Origin: UM-FILTER-38-24 sp041663205
Lineage (GTDB): Bacteria > Patescibacteriota > Gracilibacteria > UBA1369 > LOWO2-01-FULL-3
Reading direction: 5' to 3'
NCBI GenBank assembly: GCA_041663205.1
Contig: JBAZQZ010000006.1
Span: 1 to 64,000 of the forward strand
Length of the DNA: 64,000 bases
Shown: positions 33,800 through 43,869 of the stretch, one piece after another
Numbering within the stretch: the stretch's first letter is position 1
Layout: the number at the start of each line of letters is the position of its first letter
The notes under the pieces: generated by a model
Seen by the model: only the letters and a program-made list of their open reading frames with translations
What the model was told of the DNA's origin: nothing
The model's database searches: none
Program-made: the position numbers and the translations under genes

Positions 33800-35953
33800 T
33801 TATTTCTCCCAAATGCTGGAGAAATATCTGTCGTAAACAAGATTCGTTTCGTAGTTTATTTCTTTGTTTGTACTTGATTTCGCGTCTTGCGGATAAAATT
33901 CAAGATTGTGTATTTCGTTGCCGTTTATTTCTTTTGTCAGAATGCTTCCTCTGCTTCCGGGTTGTTTGTCTACATACAATTTATATGTAGCCATAGGTGA
34001 AAAATCCAACCTGAAAGGCATTTGATATTTTATATTTACTTCTTTTGATTCTCCGGCTTTCACTTCCATCTGAAAAATGAAATATGTTTTTTTTACGTCT
34101 TTATCGTATTTTGTTTGGATTTCCGCGCCTTTTGAATCGAGTAAAATTGTCCCGTTTGGTACAAAAATTCTCATTAACGTTTTATTTCTGCCACGTCCCA
34201 AAATGTCTATCACCTGATCCGGCATTCGAGCAATCCCATAAGATTCGAGTGTTTTTTTCCATTGATAATAAATCGAATCATCCCACAGATGTGTGCGTTT
34301 TATGTTTAGTTCGTCGATAATTGTTCCGGATTTATCGATCATTGTATTGTGATATATTTTTTCTTCAATAAATTGATCCGATTTTGTTCCTCCTACAGAG
34401 GTATTTATTATGCTTAAATAGTCTTCGTCTTTGCTTGGCTTATTCATTTCCCCGCTCAGTCCGAACGACTGAAAAAGGGCTTCTATATCAGAATCCGCCG
34501 AATATGCCATAATATGTTTTTGTTGAACCGCTTTGTATAATTTGCTCATTAATTTCCCCACATTTTCCTCTTTCATTATTTGTTTTTTAAACTCCGGAAT
34601 AAAAACTTTTAAAATATGTTTCGGATCCTCGGCTCCCCAATATTTTGATTCAATTATAAAACTTAAAAGCAGGTTGTAATTTCCCGAATCCAGTTTCCCG
34701 AAATTACCAACTTGGACCGGTCCTGAAATTTCGAGCATGTCTTTCAAGAGTCCTTGATTTATGGCTATCACAGTATCGATTTGCGGCCCTCCTTCCGTTT
34801 CCAAAAACCATTTTGCTTTTGCCGCGGCAACGCGAAAATCCGGAGAATAATTTGAGTCTCTAAATCTCCAATTTGTCGTGAAAAATTTTAATTCTTCCGG
34901 AGGTTCTATGATTTCCTTGTAACTTCCGTCTATATCGTAAACGTCTTGTACATCCATTTTTTCTATGTATCCATCCTTTATTTCCACTATCGCGTAACTT
35001 CCTATAAATCCTCCAGTCGCGCGAATTTCGTTGTTGTTTTGCAGTAAAATCAAGTATCTGTGTAATTTTTTATCCCCCAAAAGTTTCAAGAGCGCAGGAA
35101 ATGATTCCGATGTCATTTTCAAAACATCCGACACTTCGTTTATTTTTTGTTTTGCCAAAGAAATTCTTGAACCTATTTCCGATGGCAGTGAAGTTTCGTC
35201 TGTATTTTTTATTTTTTCCGTTGCCTGTGAAATTTCTTTTAGTGCCATTTCGGTCTTATCTAGGCCTTTTTTCAGTATGTCTGTTATCGATATTTTTTGT
35301 TTTGTTTCGGGATTGTTTTTTGACACGAAAAAAACCGGAATTTTATTAAATTCATCAAGTCCTTCCGTGAAATATTTTCCCGCTATTGCAAAATGTTTTC
35401 CGCTTTCCAGTAAAGATTCTACCGCCTTTCCCGTGTTGTTGTCGGATGCGTATAAGGTCTTATCTTTGCTGATAAACCATAGGTCGTCCTGTGCCTGTCC
35501 AAAATTTTCCAGAGCTTTATCGAAGGTTTCCAGTGCGGTTTCGAATTGAATTTTTGTCGCACTTTTGCCGGCATCAACCAGATAACTTATCCCTTCGTAT
35601 GCAATATTTGATATTTCTTTTTCCAGAGATTTTCCTCGGAAATAGATGGAAATTGAGTTTAGCGCAAAGATTATCAGAAATCCGAAAATCCCGATTTTTA
35701 TAATATTTCCGAGAAATTTTGGAGGTGCATATGCTTTTCCTTTGATGTACGAATATGAGGTTTTATCGCTACCGGACAGGTCTTTCACCTCTTTGACCGT
35801 TGGAGAGTTTTTGTAAAAAATGTTTTTGCTTTTTTTCAGTATTTCGGCTTTTTTCAGCAATTCCAAATCCTTAGGCTTCCTTAAGTCTATTTTTTCTTTT
35901 TGAGATCCCGACTGTATATCTTTTAATTTTCCCTGCATATGATTATTTAACAT
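33800..35953 (-). CDS. DUF4012 protein, membrane-anchored
   Basis: The 717-residue protein has a basic cytoplasmic N-terminus and one transmembrane helix (about residues 84-104). A long outer part includes LILLQNNNEIRATGGFIGSYA, the signature of DUF4012 proteins. ETEGGPQIDTVIAINQGLL follows. These large proteins are frequent in CPR and Gram-positives, with a presumed cell-surface role. The next gene (DUF3352-like) on the same strand overlaps it by 11 bp, so they form an envelope operon. Confidence 0.85.
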   Translation of the reverse strand: MLNNHMQGKLKDIQSGSQKEKIDLRKPKDLELLKKAEILKKSKNIFYKNSPTVKEVKDLSGSDKTSYSYIKGKAYAPPKFLGNIIKIGIFGFLIIFALNSISIYFRGKSLEKEISNIAYEGISYLVDAGKSATKIQFETALETFDKALENFGQAQDDLWFISKDKTLYASDNNTGKAVESLLESGKHFAIAGKYFTEGLDEFNKIPVFFVSKNNPETKQKISITDILKKGLDKTEMALKEISQATEKIKNTDETSLPSEIGSRISLAKQKINEVSDVLKMTSESFPALLKLLGDKKLHRYLILLQNNNEIRATGGFIGSYAIVEIKDGYIEKMDVQDVYDIDGSYKEIIEPPEELKFFTTNWRFRDSNYSPDFRVAAAKAKWFLETEGGPQIDTVIAINQGLLKDMLEISGPVQVGNFGKLDSGNYNLLLSFIIESKYWGAEDPKHILKVFIPEFKKQIMKEENVGKLMSKLYKAVQQKHIMAYSADSDIEALFQSFGLSGEMNKPSKDEDYLSIINTSVGGTKSDQFIEEKIYHNTMIDKSGTIIDELNIKRTHLWDDSIYYQWKKTLESYGIARMPDQVIDILGRGRNKTLMRIFVPNGTILLDSKGAEIQTKYDKDVKKTYFIFQMEVKAGESKEVNIKYQMPFRLDFSPMATYKLYVDKQPGSRGSILTKEINGNEIHNLEFYPQDAKSSTNKEINYETNLVYDRYFSSIWEK

Positions 35954-37769
35954 GCAAGTAATTTATTGAAACAATCCCGTCATCAAAATAGTTGTTACCT
36001 CCGCTGACTTCCGAGATCGGCAAAGGTAAATTCGGCAGCAGTTTCGCCAAATTGAAATACGAAATTTCATCCGAATTTTTCAAAACCGGCTCTATTAATT
36101 TTTGGAATGTTGCGGAGATTTTCAGATTATTTTTATTTTCTTTAAGATCTATGCTCTTTTTTATCCCGTTAAAACTGTCTGAAATTACGGCGACCTTATC
36201 TATTACTGCGTAAAAAATTCCTTTGTATTCCTCTCCTATCCGTAACGATGTGATTTTTATCCCTTTGTATTCTTCTGACTTCTTGTTTATGGCTTCCGGC
36301 ACAGCTATTATCTCTTTTGCCGGTGTACCGTCCGGCAATGTATGTTCGACTATTTCCTGCCTGTAAATCCCCCCCATTTTTGCAAAATTGTCAGCTATTT
36401 TTTCGAGGCTTTTTGCATCTTTTTCTTTATCGGAAAGTTCGAGGAAAAATTTGTATATCGGTTTTCCGCCTTCATTCTCTATCGCAAGGGCATACTCGTT
36501 TTTCAGAAGAGGCATTATGTCGAGATTGAAAATCACCTCCGAACCGAAATATTTTTGTGTGTAATTTTGTAAAACTTTATCAAAATTTTCCACCACTTCC
36601 TGTTTACCACTCGATAATATTTCTATAAAACGTTTTATTTGGTCCTCTATATTTTGCCCGCCGTAAAATGCAAGCGCGTTTTCTCCCACGTATTGCGTGA
36701 TGTTTGCGGAATATTTTTCATTCATTTTTATGTATTTTTCTTCTTTTACTTTCTCTATGTTTAAATTAAGAAAACTTTGGATTGCAAATTTATCCTCCAT
36801 CGCGATGAGCGCCATGCCGTCGGAATTCATCAATTTAATCAATGGTAAAAGTTGTTTAAAATCCATGTCCATGTCTTTCAATAACGGTATTTTCCTTAAA
36901 AACGCTTCCGAGACTTGATCGAAATTCACGTACAAGAAAGCCATTTTATTGATTGGCATGTTGTTTGATATACCGGAATATTTCTCCAAAGAGAATACCG
37001 ATTTGCCTTGTGATTTTTCAAAATCCAATAAATTTTCAATCGCTTTTTTGTCCTGCGTGTAAATCAAATAGTTGTCCACGAACGCGATATTGTTTCCACT
37101 GTCGGACGAATATACTTCGTATCCCGCGTATTGCATTTTTGCGTATGTTTTTTTATTTTCTATGAATTTTTTTGCGTTTGTTTTATTTATCGCTTCCGCG
37201 AAATATATTTCGTCCAAAGATTTTTCATCCGATTTTCCTTTCAGGAAAGCCACTCCGATGCTTCTGCCAAGCCATGTCTTGATATCGTTGTCGTAGTTCC
37301 CCACCAACTTTTTTTCCAATAATTCCTGCGCTTTTTTTTCAGAATATTGCGGGTAATTTTTCAGCAATTCAAAACTTTTCGTCAGTTGATTGTGATTAAA
37401 ATTACTGTTCAGTTCGATAAAAGCTATTGTTCTGTCCGATGGTAAATATTTTGCTATCGGTATCGGTTTAAAAACTTTTTCAAACAGTAAATATCCGACA
37501 GCAACAAGGATTGAAAGCATTATAACTACCAACGCTCCCCCGAATATTTTTTTGCTGTTGAATGAAAAATTGATTTTTATTTTTTCTTTTTTTGTCGCGG
37601 AAATGTTTTCTTTTTTTCGTCCCGTATGGTGTGGTTCTTTTGTTTGATCTTCTTTCAACATCTCCCTGATAAGCTCTTTTTTTATTTTACGTTTGTCTTT
37701 TTTATCTTTACCCTCTTTTTCTTTGATCAATTCCCTTACTATTTTTTTGATGTTTGCTTTTTTTCCCAT
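35943..37769 (-). CDS. DUF3352-like envelope protein
   Basis: The 608-residue protein starts with a very basic cytoplasmic tail (Lys/Arg-rich, about 1-70), then a transmembrane helix (about 77-98). A long extracytoplasmic domain starts PSDRTIAFIELNSNFNHNQL and includes DIKTWLGRSIGVAFL, the hallmarks of DUF3352 proteins. Function unknown. It is the first gene of a two-gene operon with the DUF4012 protein, and diverges from alaS. Confidence 0.8.
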   Translation of the reverse strand: MGKKANIKKIVRELIKEKEGKDKKDKRKIKKELIREMLKEDQTKEPHHTGRKKENISATKKEKIKINFSFNSKKIFGGALVVIMLSILVAVGYLLFEKVFKPIPIAKYLPSDRTIAFIELNSNFNHNQLTKSFELLKNYPQYSEKKAQELLEKKLVGNYDNDIKTWLGRSIGVAFLKGKSDEKSLDEIYFAEAINKTNAKKFIENKKTYAKMQYAGYEVYSSDSGNNIAFVDNYLIYTQDKKAIENLLDFEKSQGKSVFSLEKYSGISNNMPINKMAFLYVNFDQVSEAFLRKIPLLKDMDMDFKQLLPLIKLMNSDGMALIAMEDKFAIQSFLNLNIEKVKEEKYIKMNEKYSANITQYVGENALAFYGGQNIEDQIKRFIEILSSGKQEVVENFDKVLQNYTQKYFGSEVIFNLDIMPLLKNEYALAIENEGGKPIYKFFLELSDKEKDAKSLEKIADNFAKMGGIYRQEIVEHTLPDGTPAKEIIAVPEAINKKSEEYKGIKITSLRIGEEYKGIFYAVIDKVAVISDSFNGIKKSIDLKENKNNLKISATFQKLIEPVLKNSDEISYFNLAKLLPNLPLPISEVSGGNNYFDDGIVSINYLHVK

Positions 37770-37845
37770 GCAAATAATATGGCATAGTTTACTTGTAAGT
37801 TAAAGCAATTTTTCGTAGAATAAGCGAGCAAAACCCGTGAAACAC

Positions 37846-39690
37846 ATGAATAATCAAAAAATTACAGCGCAGGACTTGAGGAATCGTTATATAGGTTTCT
37901 TTGTTACGAAATATGGGCATAAGGAAGTTAAAAGCGCTTCACTTATTCCGGAAAATGACCCGACGGTTCTTTTTACAACCGCCGGTATGCATCCTCTTGT
38001 TCCTTTTCTTATGGGAGAACCTCACCCGGAGGGTAAAAGGCTTGTAGACGTACAAAAATGTATAAGGACCGACGACATTGAGGAGGTCGGAGATCTGTGT
38101 CATTTGACTTTTTTTGAGATGCTCGGGAATTGGTCACTGGGTGATTATTTCAAAGAGGAAGCCATAAAAATGAGTTTTGAATTTTTGACCAAGGAACTTT
38201 CTTTGCCTTTGGATAATTTGGCGTTTTCTTGTTTTGCCGGAGACAATGATGCTCCAAGAGATGATGAATCTGCAAATGTATGGAAAGGTCTTGGCGTCCC
38301 TGATGACAGAATCGCTTTTTTGCCAAAAAAAAATAACTGGTGGGGCCCTGCTGGCCTTACGGGGCCGTGCGGGCCGGACAGCGAGATGTTTTTTTGGACA
38401 GGAGATGGCAAAGCTCCGAAAAAATTTGATCCGGATGATACGAAATGGGTTGAAATATGGAATGATGTTTTCATGCAATACAATAAAACCGCCGATGGAA
38501 AATATGAAATACTTAAACAAAAAAATGTCGATACCGGAATGGGGCTTGAACGCGTTTTGACCGTTATGAACGGCGTTTCTTCGCCTTTTGAAACCGAACT
38601 TTTTGAGGATGTAATAAAAGAAATAAGACTTCTTGGAAATTATTCCGAGGCAAATGATGAAATTAAAAAATCCGAAAGAATTATCGCCGATCATTTGAGA
38701 GCGGCCACTTTTATTTTGGGAGATAAATTTGCTGTCACCCCTTCGAATGTTGACCAGGGATATGTTTTGCGAAGGCTTATAAGAAGGGCTATTCGCCATG
38801 GTAGAAAAGTCGGGATAGAAGTTGATTTTACGAGGAAGCTTGCCGGAATTTTTGTAAAAAAATATTGCGATTTTTACACCGAACTTCTTGAAAATCAGGA
38901 AAAAATATTCAATGAAATGGCGCTGGAGGAAGAAAGATTTGGAAAGACTTTGAATAACGGCATTTCGGTTTTGAGAAAAGAAATGGAAAGAGTCGAGGAT
39001 CAAAAATCAGAGGGATTAAAGGTTTTTCCGGAAAATTTCTTCTTTGAAATGTTTGCAACTTATGGCTTCCCTATTGAAATGTTGACTGAGGAATTGCAAA
39101 ATGCCGGATGGATAAAAGACAAAAAAGACAAAGATTTTGTTACGAAAAATTTTGATAAATTTTTCAAGGAACATCAAAATCTTTCGCGTGCCGGCTCCGA
39201 AAAAAAGTTCTCGGGAGGGCTTGCCGATCATAGCGAGGAAGTCACAAAACTTCATACCGCGACTCATCTTTTGCATAGAGCTTTGCGTATTGTTTTGGGT
39301 AATCATGTCGAACAAAGAGGCTCAAATATCACGGCTGAAAGGCTTCGATTTGATTTTTGTCACGGAGAAAAAATGACGCCCGAGCAGATTAAAAAAGTTG
39401 AGGATCTTGTGAATGAACAAATCAAAAGTGCTTTGCCGGTGAGCTGTGAAGAGATGACTGTGGATGAAGCGAAAGCGAAAGGCGCTATGGGACTTTTTGA
39501 ATCAAAGTACGGGGAAAAAGTGAAGGTTTATACGATGGGAGAACACGATAAAGGTACTGTTTTCAGCTGTGAAATTTGCGGGGGGCCTCACGTCACCAAC
39601 ACATCCGAATTAAAAAGTTTTAAAATTCTGAAAGAAGAAAGTTCTTCAAGCGGCATACGAAGAATTAAAGCTGTTGTCCGGACAAACTAA
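37846..39690 (+). CDS. alaS: Alanyl-tRNA synthetase, short form
   Basis: The protein has about 614 residues, against about 870 in most bacteria. The catalytic core is complete: RNRYIGFFVTKYGHKEV, FTTAGMHPLVPFL, the HLTFFEMLGNWSLGDYF block and NNWWGPAGLTGPCGPDSE. The editing domain has HTATHLLHRAL and the CEICGGPHV metal motif, with C...H ligands. The C-terminal DHHA1/C-Ala region is missing; the gene ends soon after GIRRIKAVV. Shortened AlaRS is known in CPR. Its 3' end overlaps miaB by 26 bp convergently. Confidence 0.93.
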   Translation: MNNQKITAQDLRNRYIGFFVTKYGHKEVKSASLIPENDPTVLFTTAGMHPLVPFLMGEPHPEGKRLVDVQKCIRTDDIEEVGDLCHLTFFEMLGNWSLGDYFKEEAIKMSFEFLTKELSLPLDNLAFSCFAGDNDAPRDDESANVWKGLGVPDDRIAFLPKKNNWWGPAGLTGPCGPDSEMFFWTGDGKAPKKFDPDDTKWVEIWNDVFMQYNKTADGKYEILKQKNVDTGMGLERVLTVMNGVSSPFETELFEDVIKEIRLLGNYSEANDEIKKSERIIADHLRAATFILGDKFAVTPSNVDQGYVLRRLIRRAIRHGRKVGIEVDFTRKLAGIFVKKYCDFYTELLENQEKIFNEMALEEERFGKTLNNGISVLRKEMERVEDQKSEGLKVFPENFFFEMFATYGFPIEMLTEELQNAGWIKDKKDKDFVTKNFDKFFKEHQNLSRAGSEKKFSGGLADHSEEVTKLHTATHLLHRALRIVLGNHVEQRGSNITAERLRFDFCHGEKMTPEQIKKVEDLVNEQIKSALPVSCEEMTVDEAKAKGAMGLFESKYGEKVKVYTMGEHDKGTVFSCEICGGPHVTNTSELKSFKILKEESSSSGIRRIKAVVRTN

Positions 39691-41032
39691 AATCGTCCTG
39701 GGAAGTTATTTTTACTTTTACCATTTGCCCCAGCAGAGGTTTTTTTGATTTAAATTGCACTTCTTTGTAGTGTTCGCTTCTGCCTGTGCATATATCTTTT
39801 TCCTGGCTTTCCACAAGCACTTCCAGTGTTTTACCGATAAATCTTTTCAGCGATTTGTTGGAAGTCTTTTTGAGTATTTCATTCAATTTGTGCCACCTTG
39901 AATGTTTTATTTTTTGCGGGATATCGTCTTTTATTTTTTTGCTTGCGTATGTGCCTTTTCGTTCAGAGTATTGCGCCAAAAACGCATGCTCAAATTTCAT
40001 TTCGGCAAAAAATTTACAAGTGTTTTCAAATTCTTCTTCGGTCTCTCCGCAAAATCCCACTATTACATCTGTCGTTATGGAAATGTTTGGGATTTTTTCA
40101 CGTAAAAGTCTTATAATTTCTTTGTATTTTTCGACCGTGTATGTCCTGTTCATGCGCTTTAAGACTGCATTATCGCCTGATTGCACGGGAAGGTGAAGGT
40201 GTGGCATTTGGGTCTTTAGTTTGCTCATCGCCTCGATCAAATTGTCTGACATATCTTTCGGATGTGGCGATGTGAAACGAACTCTTTCAAGACCGATTTC
40301 GGAGAATTTATCCATTTCTTCAAGCAAATATACAAACGGTTCTTTTTTTAAGTGTTCGAATGTTTTTTCGGCTTTATCGTACGTACTTAAGCCGTATGAA
40401 TTTACAGTTTGTCCTATCAAAATTATTTCTTTTGCTCCGTTTTCCACCGCCAGTTTTGCTTCTTTTAAAATTTGATCGATCGGCCTGCTCTTTTCTCTCC
40501 CGCGGCTGTATGGGACGATACAGTATGTGCAAAATTTATCACATCCGTTTGAAATCGCTATAAATGCCTGAGAATTCGATTTGTGACTTGAGTGAGTCGG
40601 GGCGATTTGGAAATAATTTTCCAGATTTTCTTCCGGAATTTCTTTTATTTTCAGCTCCGGTTTTACTTCTCTGATCAGCTTTGCCAGAAGCGGCAATTCG
40701 TCGTTTTTTATCACCACATCAAGCTCTTTTATTCTCATGAAAAGTTTGTCTCTTTTTGCGGAATATTTTGAACTTGAATTTCGCACCATGCATCCAGTAA
40801 TCGCGACTATTAAATTTTTGTTTTGACGTTTTAAATCTCCCATCCTGACCATTTGTCCGAAAATTCTGTCTTCCGCTTTTTGCCTTATACTACACGTATT
40901 AAACACTATCAAATCCGAGCGTTTCATCGCAGGATTTTTTTTAAAACCGAGTGCCTCAAGATATGTTTCCATTCTTTCCGTGTCGGAATAATTCATTTGG
41001 CAACCGTATGTTTGTATGTGGTAAGTCAGCAT
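39665..41032 (-). CDS. miaB: tRNA-2-methylthio-N6-dimethylallyladenosine synthase
   Basis: From MLTYHIQTYGC (41032), about 455 residues. It has the N-terminal UPF0004 domain with three cysteines (TYGCQMN, NTCSIRQKAEDR, TGCMVR), the radical SAM domain with CxxxCxxC (CDKFCTYCIVPYSRGREKSRP) and a C-terminal TRAM domain. It adds a methylthio group to A37 of tRNAs reading U-initial codons. Seven upstream codons are probably not translated. Confidence 0.94.
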   Translation of the reverse strand: MLTYHIQTYGCQMNYSDTERMETYLEALGFKKNPAMKRSDLIVFNTCSIRQKAEDRIFGQMVRMGDLKRQNKNLIVAITGCMVRNSSSKYSAKRDKLFMRIKELDVVIKNDELPLLAKLIREVKPELKIKEIPEENLENYFQIAPTHSSHKSNSQAFIAISNGCDKFCTYCIVPYSRGREKSRPIDQILKEAKLAVENGAKEIILIGQTVNSYGLSTYDKAEKTFEHLKKEPFVYLLEEMDKFSEIGLERVRFTSPHPKDMSDNLIEAMSKLKTQMPHLHLPVQSGDNAVLKRMNRTYTVEKYKEIIRLLREKIPNISITTDVIVGFCGETEEEFENTCKFFAEMKFEHAFLAQYSERKGTYASKKIKDDIPQKIKHSRWHKLNEILKKTSNKSLKRFIGKTLEVLVESQEKDICTGRSEHYKEVQFKSKKPLLGQMVKVKITSQDDFSLSGQQL

Positions 41033-41143
41033 ATTTCGATTTTTGTAGGGCAAGGATAGCCTAAAAGTTATTTTTGCTCAAGCCTCCTTGCCACTTGAGC
41101 TTAAATACTGTATTCTCTTTCTGCTAATTAAACTTAAAAACAT

Positions 41144-41692
41144 ATGGAAATTATATGGAAGGGGGAATCGAACTTTGAAGTAAGAGGCAAAAAGGCTATT
41201 GTGGCAGTGGATAGCGGAGAAATAGGGGTTTTGGAGTCCGGAAAATCTTTCACCTGGCCGGGTGAATACGAGGTAAAAGAGGTTCCTATCGTTGCACTTT
41301 CGGCTTGGACAAAAAGCAAGTCCAAGGAAGAGACGGAAGGTGCAAAAGGCGATGAAACGATGATTTTTTGTTTTATTGTAGATGGAATCAGGTGTTGCCA
41401 TCTCGGAAAACTGGGACACGTTTTGCCCAGTGAAATCGTAAATAAGATAGGTGATGTCGATGTTTTGATGATTGAATTCGGGGCCGGAACGAATCTTGAT
41501 GCAAAAAAGGCTATCGAAGTTATTGAGTCAATAGAGCCAAGATCCGTCGTCCCGATGGGAAAAAATGCAACCACACTTGGATTAAAGGAGATTGGAGCCG
41601 AGGGAGTTCAGGCTCAAGATAAATTTGTTATAAAAAGCCAAACTGATCTCCCGGAGGATAAAAGAGTTTACGTTTTGCTTTCAAACGGCTAA
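41144..41692 (+). CDS. Metallo-beta-lactamase-fold protein, CPR type
   Basis: The 182-residue protein resembles short MBL-fold proteins (UPF0173-like): IIWKGESNFEVRGKKAIVAVD, WPGEYEVKEV, CCHLGKLGH and VPMGKNATTLGLKEIG. The classical HxHxDH motif is absent, so metal hydrolase activity is doubtful. It lies between miaB (divergent) and a tRNA-Arg gene. Confidence 0.65.
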   Translation: MEIIWKGESNFEVRGKKAIVAVDSGEIGVLESGKSFTWPGEYEVKEVPIVALSAWTKSKSKEETEGAKGDETMIFCFIVDGIRCCHLGKLGHVLPSEIVNKIGDVDVLMIEFGAGTNLDAKKAIEVIESIEPRSVVPMGKNATTLGLKEIGAEGVQAQDKFVIKSQTDLPEDKRVYVLLSNG

Positions 41693-41707
41693 AATGCGTG
41701 CCAACTT

Positions 41708-41782
41708 GCTCTCGTAGTTTAATGGATAGAACTGGGGTTTCCTAAACCCTCAATGCAGGTTCGATTCCTGCCGAGGGCACCA
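41708..41782 (+). tRNA. tRNA-Arg (anticodon CCT)
   Basis: The 75-nt cloverleaf has acceptor GCTCTCG/CGAGGGC (one G-T pair), anticodon loop TTCCTAA (anticodon CCU), T arm GCAGG TTCGATT CCTGC and an encoded CCA. Confidence 0.95.
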
Positions 41783-41796
41783 TAAAAATTTGGTGC

Positions 41797-42471
41797 TTAT
41801 GCGTCTTTTAGTGAGATGCCCGTCGTTTTCAGGTATGGCTGGAGTTGTTTTCTTAGGAGTGTTTTTCGTTCCGGTGTTTTGCATCTTTTATATTTTTTGA
41901 GAAGAATTGCGAATCTGTGGTAATCGTAAATGTACAGAGGAACCAAAACTTTATTTCCCATGAGCACTATCGACGGATGATTTTTTATCGTTGAGAAGAG
42001 CAAAAGAACAACAAACGACCAGAACACGGGGAGGTCCAGATACTGCGGAAAAACAAAGGTCGATTCAAAATATAGAATGAATTGAAAAACGTATTTGTAA
42101 AAAAGAAAAACCAAAAATATCCAAAAAAACGAGTGCAAAAGATCTATTTTCCCGCCTATGTTAAATTTCGAATCGGAGTAATCCCAAAGTTTTATTTTTA
42201 AAAAATGTTCCGTGAAAATTCCGGACAGATATTCCAACAAAATCATTGTAAGGCTTGCTATAATTATCGAAGAGATTGGATTTATGTCACCTAGAATTTT
42301 GAAAGAAATGATCAATATTACCGAGCCAAGGCCGTAAATCGGTCTTATCGGTACCCACCTGAAATATCCGCCGAACAAAAATCGGCCATCTGTTATAAGC
42401 CTGTAAGATGAATCCAGAAGCCATCCGACGAATCCAAAAAATAAAAATTCTATTACATATGTTACGAGCAT
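41797..42471 (-). CDS. Putative ABC-transporter type IV (DUF1113) membrane protein
   Basis: The 224-residue protein has about five transmembrane helices. The N-terminal FFGFVGWLLDSSYRLI and the PIRPIYGLGSVILI segment match the PF06541 family often annotated putative ABC-transporter type IV. No ATPase is next to it. Substrate is unknown. Confidence 0.7.
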   Translation of the reverse strand: MLVTYVIEFLFFGFVGWLLDSSYRLITDGRFLFGGYFRWVPIRPIYGLGSVILIISFKILGDINPISSIIIASLTMILLEYLSGIFTEHFLKIKLWDYSDSKFNIGGKIDLLHSFFWIFLVFLFYKYVFQFILYFESTFVFPQYLDLPVFWSFVVLLLFSTIKNHPSIVLMGNKVLVPLYIYDYHRFAILLKKYKRCKTPERKTLLRKQLQPYLKTTGISLKDA

Positions 42472-42566
42472 GAGTTTATTTTATAGAAAAATATGCTCCA
42501 GTGGAATATTTATTTTCATTCGAGCTTATTTTTGCTAGTATTTCTCCAAGCAAATAATAAAATGTT

Positions 42567-43868
42567 ATGTCAAAAATTAAAAAAATTCAGGCAAGGGAGG
42601 TTTTGGATTCCAGGGGAATTCCGACCGTCGAGGTTGAAGTTTTCACAGAGAACGGATTTGGGAGAGCGATAGTGCCGAGCGGGGCTTCCACGGGGGTACA
42701 TGAAGCGCTTGAATTGCGTGATTCTGACAAAAAAAGATATATGGGGAAAGGTGTTTTAAATGCCGTAAAAAATGTTTCTGCCATCGCAGAGTTTTTGATA
42801 GGAACGGATAGTTGCGAACAAGAAAAAATCGATAAAAAAATGATTGAAACGGATGGCACGGAGAACAAAAGTCGCCTTGGTGCGAATGCTATTTTGGCTG
42901 TTTCTTTGGCCGTTTTGAGGGCAACTGCAAATGAGAAAAATTTGTATTTGTATGAGCATATAAATCCTAATGCTGTGACTCTCCCCGTGCCGATGATGAA
43001 TATTATTAATGGAGGAAAGCATGCGGATAGCGGCTTGGACATACAGGAATTTATGATTGTGCCCGTTGGCGCAGAAAAATTTTCCGAGGCTTTAAGAATG
43101 GGGGTTGAAGTTTTTAATGCACTAAAAAGTTTATTAAAAGAGGGCGGATTTTCCGTCTCTGTCGGTGACGAAGGAGGGTTTGCTCCAAAACTAAAAGGCA
43201 ATGAAGAGGCTCTTGATTATATCGTGAAGGCTATCGAAAACGCCGGGTACAAGCCATGGAAAGATGTCATGATCGCGCTCGACTGCGCGGCGAGTGAATT
43301 TTATGATAAAGAAAAAAATGTCTATAAAATAAAAGTTGATGGAGTTTTGCAGGAACTTTCTTCTTCCGATTTGGTCGCGTTTTATGATGTGTTGCTTCGA
43401 AAATATCCGATAATTTCCATTGAAGATTCTCACGGCGAAGATGATTTTGACGGATTCCAAAAAATGATGAAATCCGTCGATGGGAAAATTCAAATTGTCG
43501 GGGACGACCTTTTTGTTACCAATGTAAAAAGGCTTAAGGAAGGCATTTCCAAAGAACTTGCGAATTCCGTTTTGATAAAATTAAATCAAATCGGGACTTA
43601 TACGGAAACTGTTTCAGCAATAAAAATGGCGAAAGATGCCGGATGGACCGCGGTGATTTCTCATAGGAGCGGGGAAACCGAGGATACGACAATTGCCGAC
43701 CTTGTCGTTGGGATGGAAACAGGGCTTATAAAGACAGGTTCGCTTTCAAGGACTGAAAGAATTTGCAAATATAATCAATTGCTCAGAATAGAAGAACATC
43801 TTGGAGGAAAGGCTGTTTTTGCCGGAGGTAAGGCATTTTATAATCTGAAAAATTTAGTAAAAAAATAA
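42567..43868 (+). CDS. eno: Enolase
   Basis: The 433-residue protein is full length (2-phosphoglycerate to phosphoenolpyruvate). It shows REVLDSRGIPTVEVEV, the SGASTG loop, SVGDEGGFAPKL, Mg ligands in SIEDSHGEDDFDGF, DDLFVTNVKRL and SHRSGETEDTTIADL. It is followed 1 bp later by nnrD. Confidence 0.97.
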   Translation: MSKIKKIQAREVLDSRGIPTVEVEVFTENGFGRAIVPSGASTGVHEALELRDSDKKRYMGKGVLNAVKNVSAIAEFLIGTDSCEQEKIDKKMIETDGTENKSRLGANAILAVSLAVLRATANEKNLYLYEHINPNAVTLPVPMMNIINGGKHADSGLDIQEFMIVPVGAEKFSEALRMGVEVFNALKSLLKEGGFSVSVGDEGGFAPKLKGNEEALDYIVKAIENAGYKPWKDVMIALDCAASEFYDKEKNVYKIKVDGVLQELSSSDLVAFYDVLLRKYPIISIEDSHGEDDFDGFQKMMKSVDGKIQIVGDDLFVTNVKRLKEGISKELANSVLIKLNQIGTYTETVSAIKMAKDAGWTAVISHRSGETEDTTIADLVVGMETGLIKTGSLSRTERICKYNQLLRIEEHLGGKAVFAGGKAFYNLKNLVKK

Positions 43869-43869
43869 T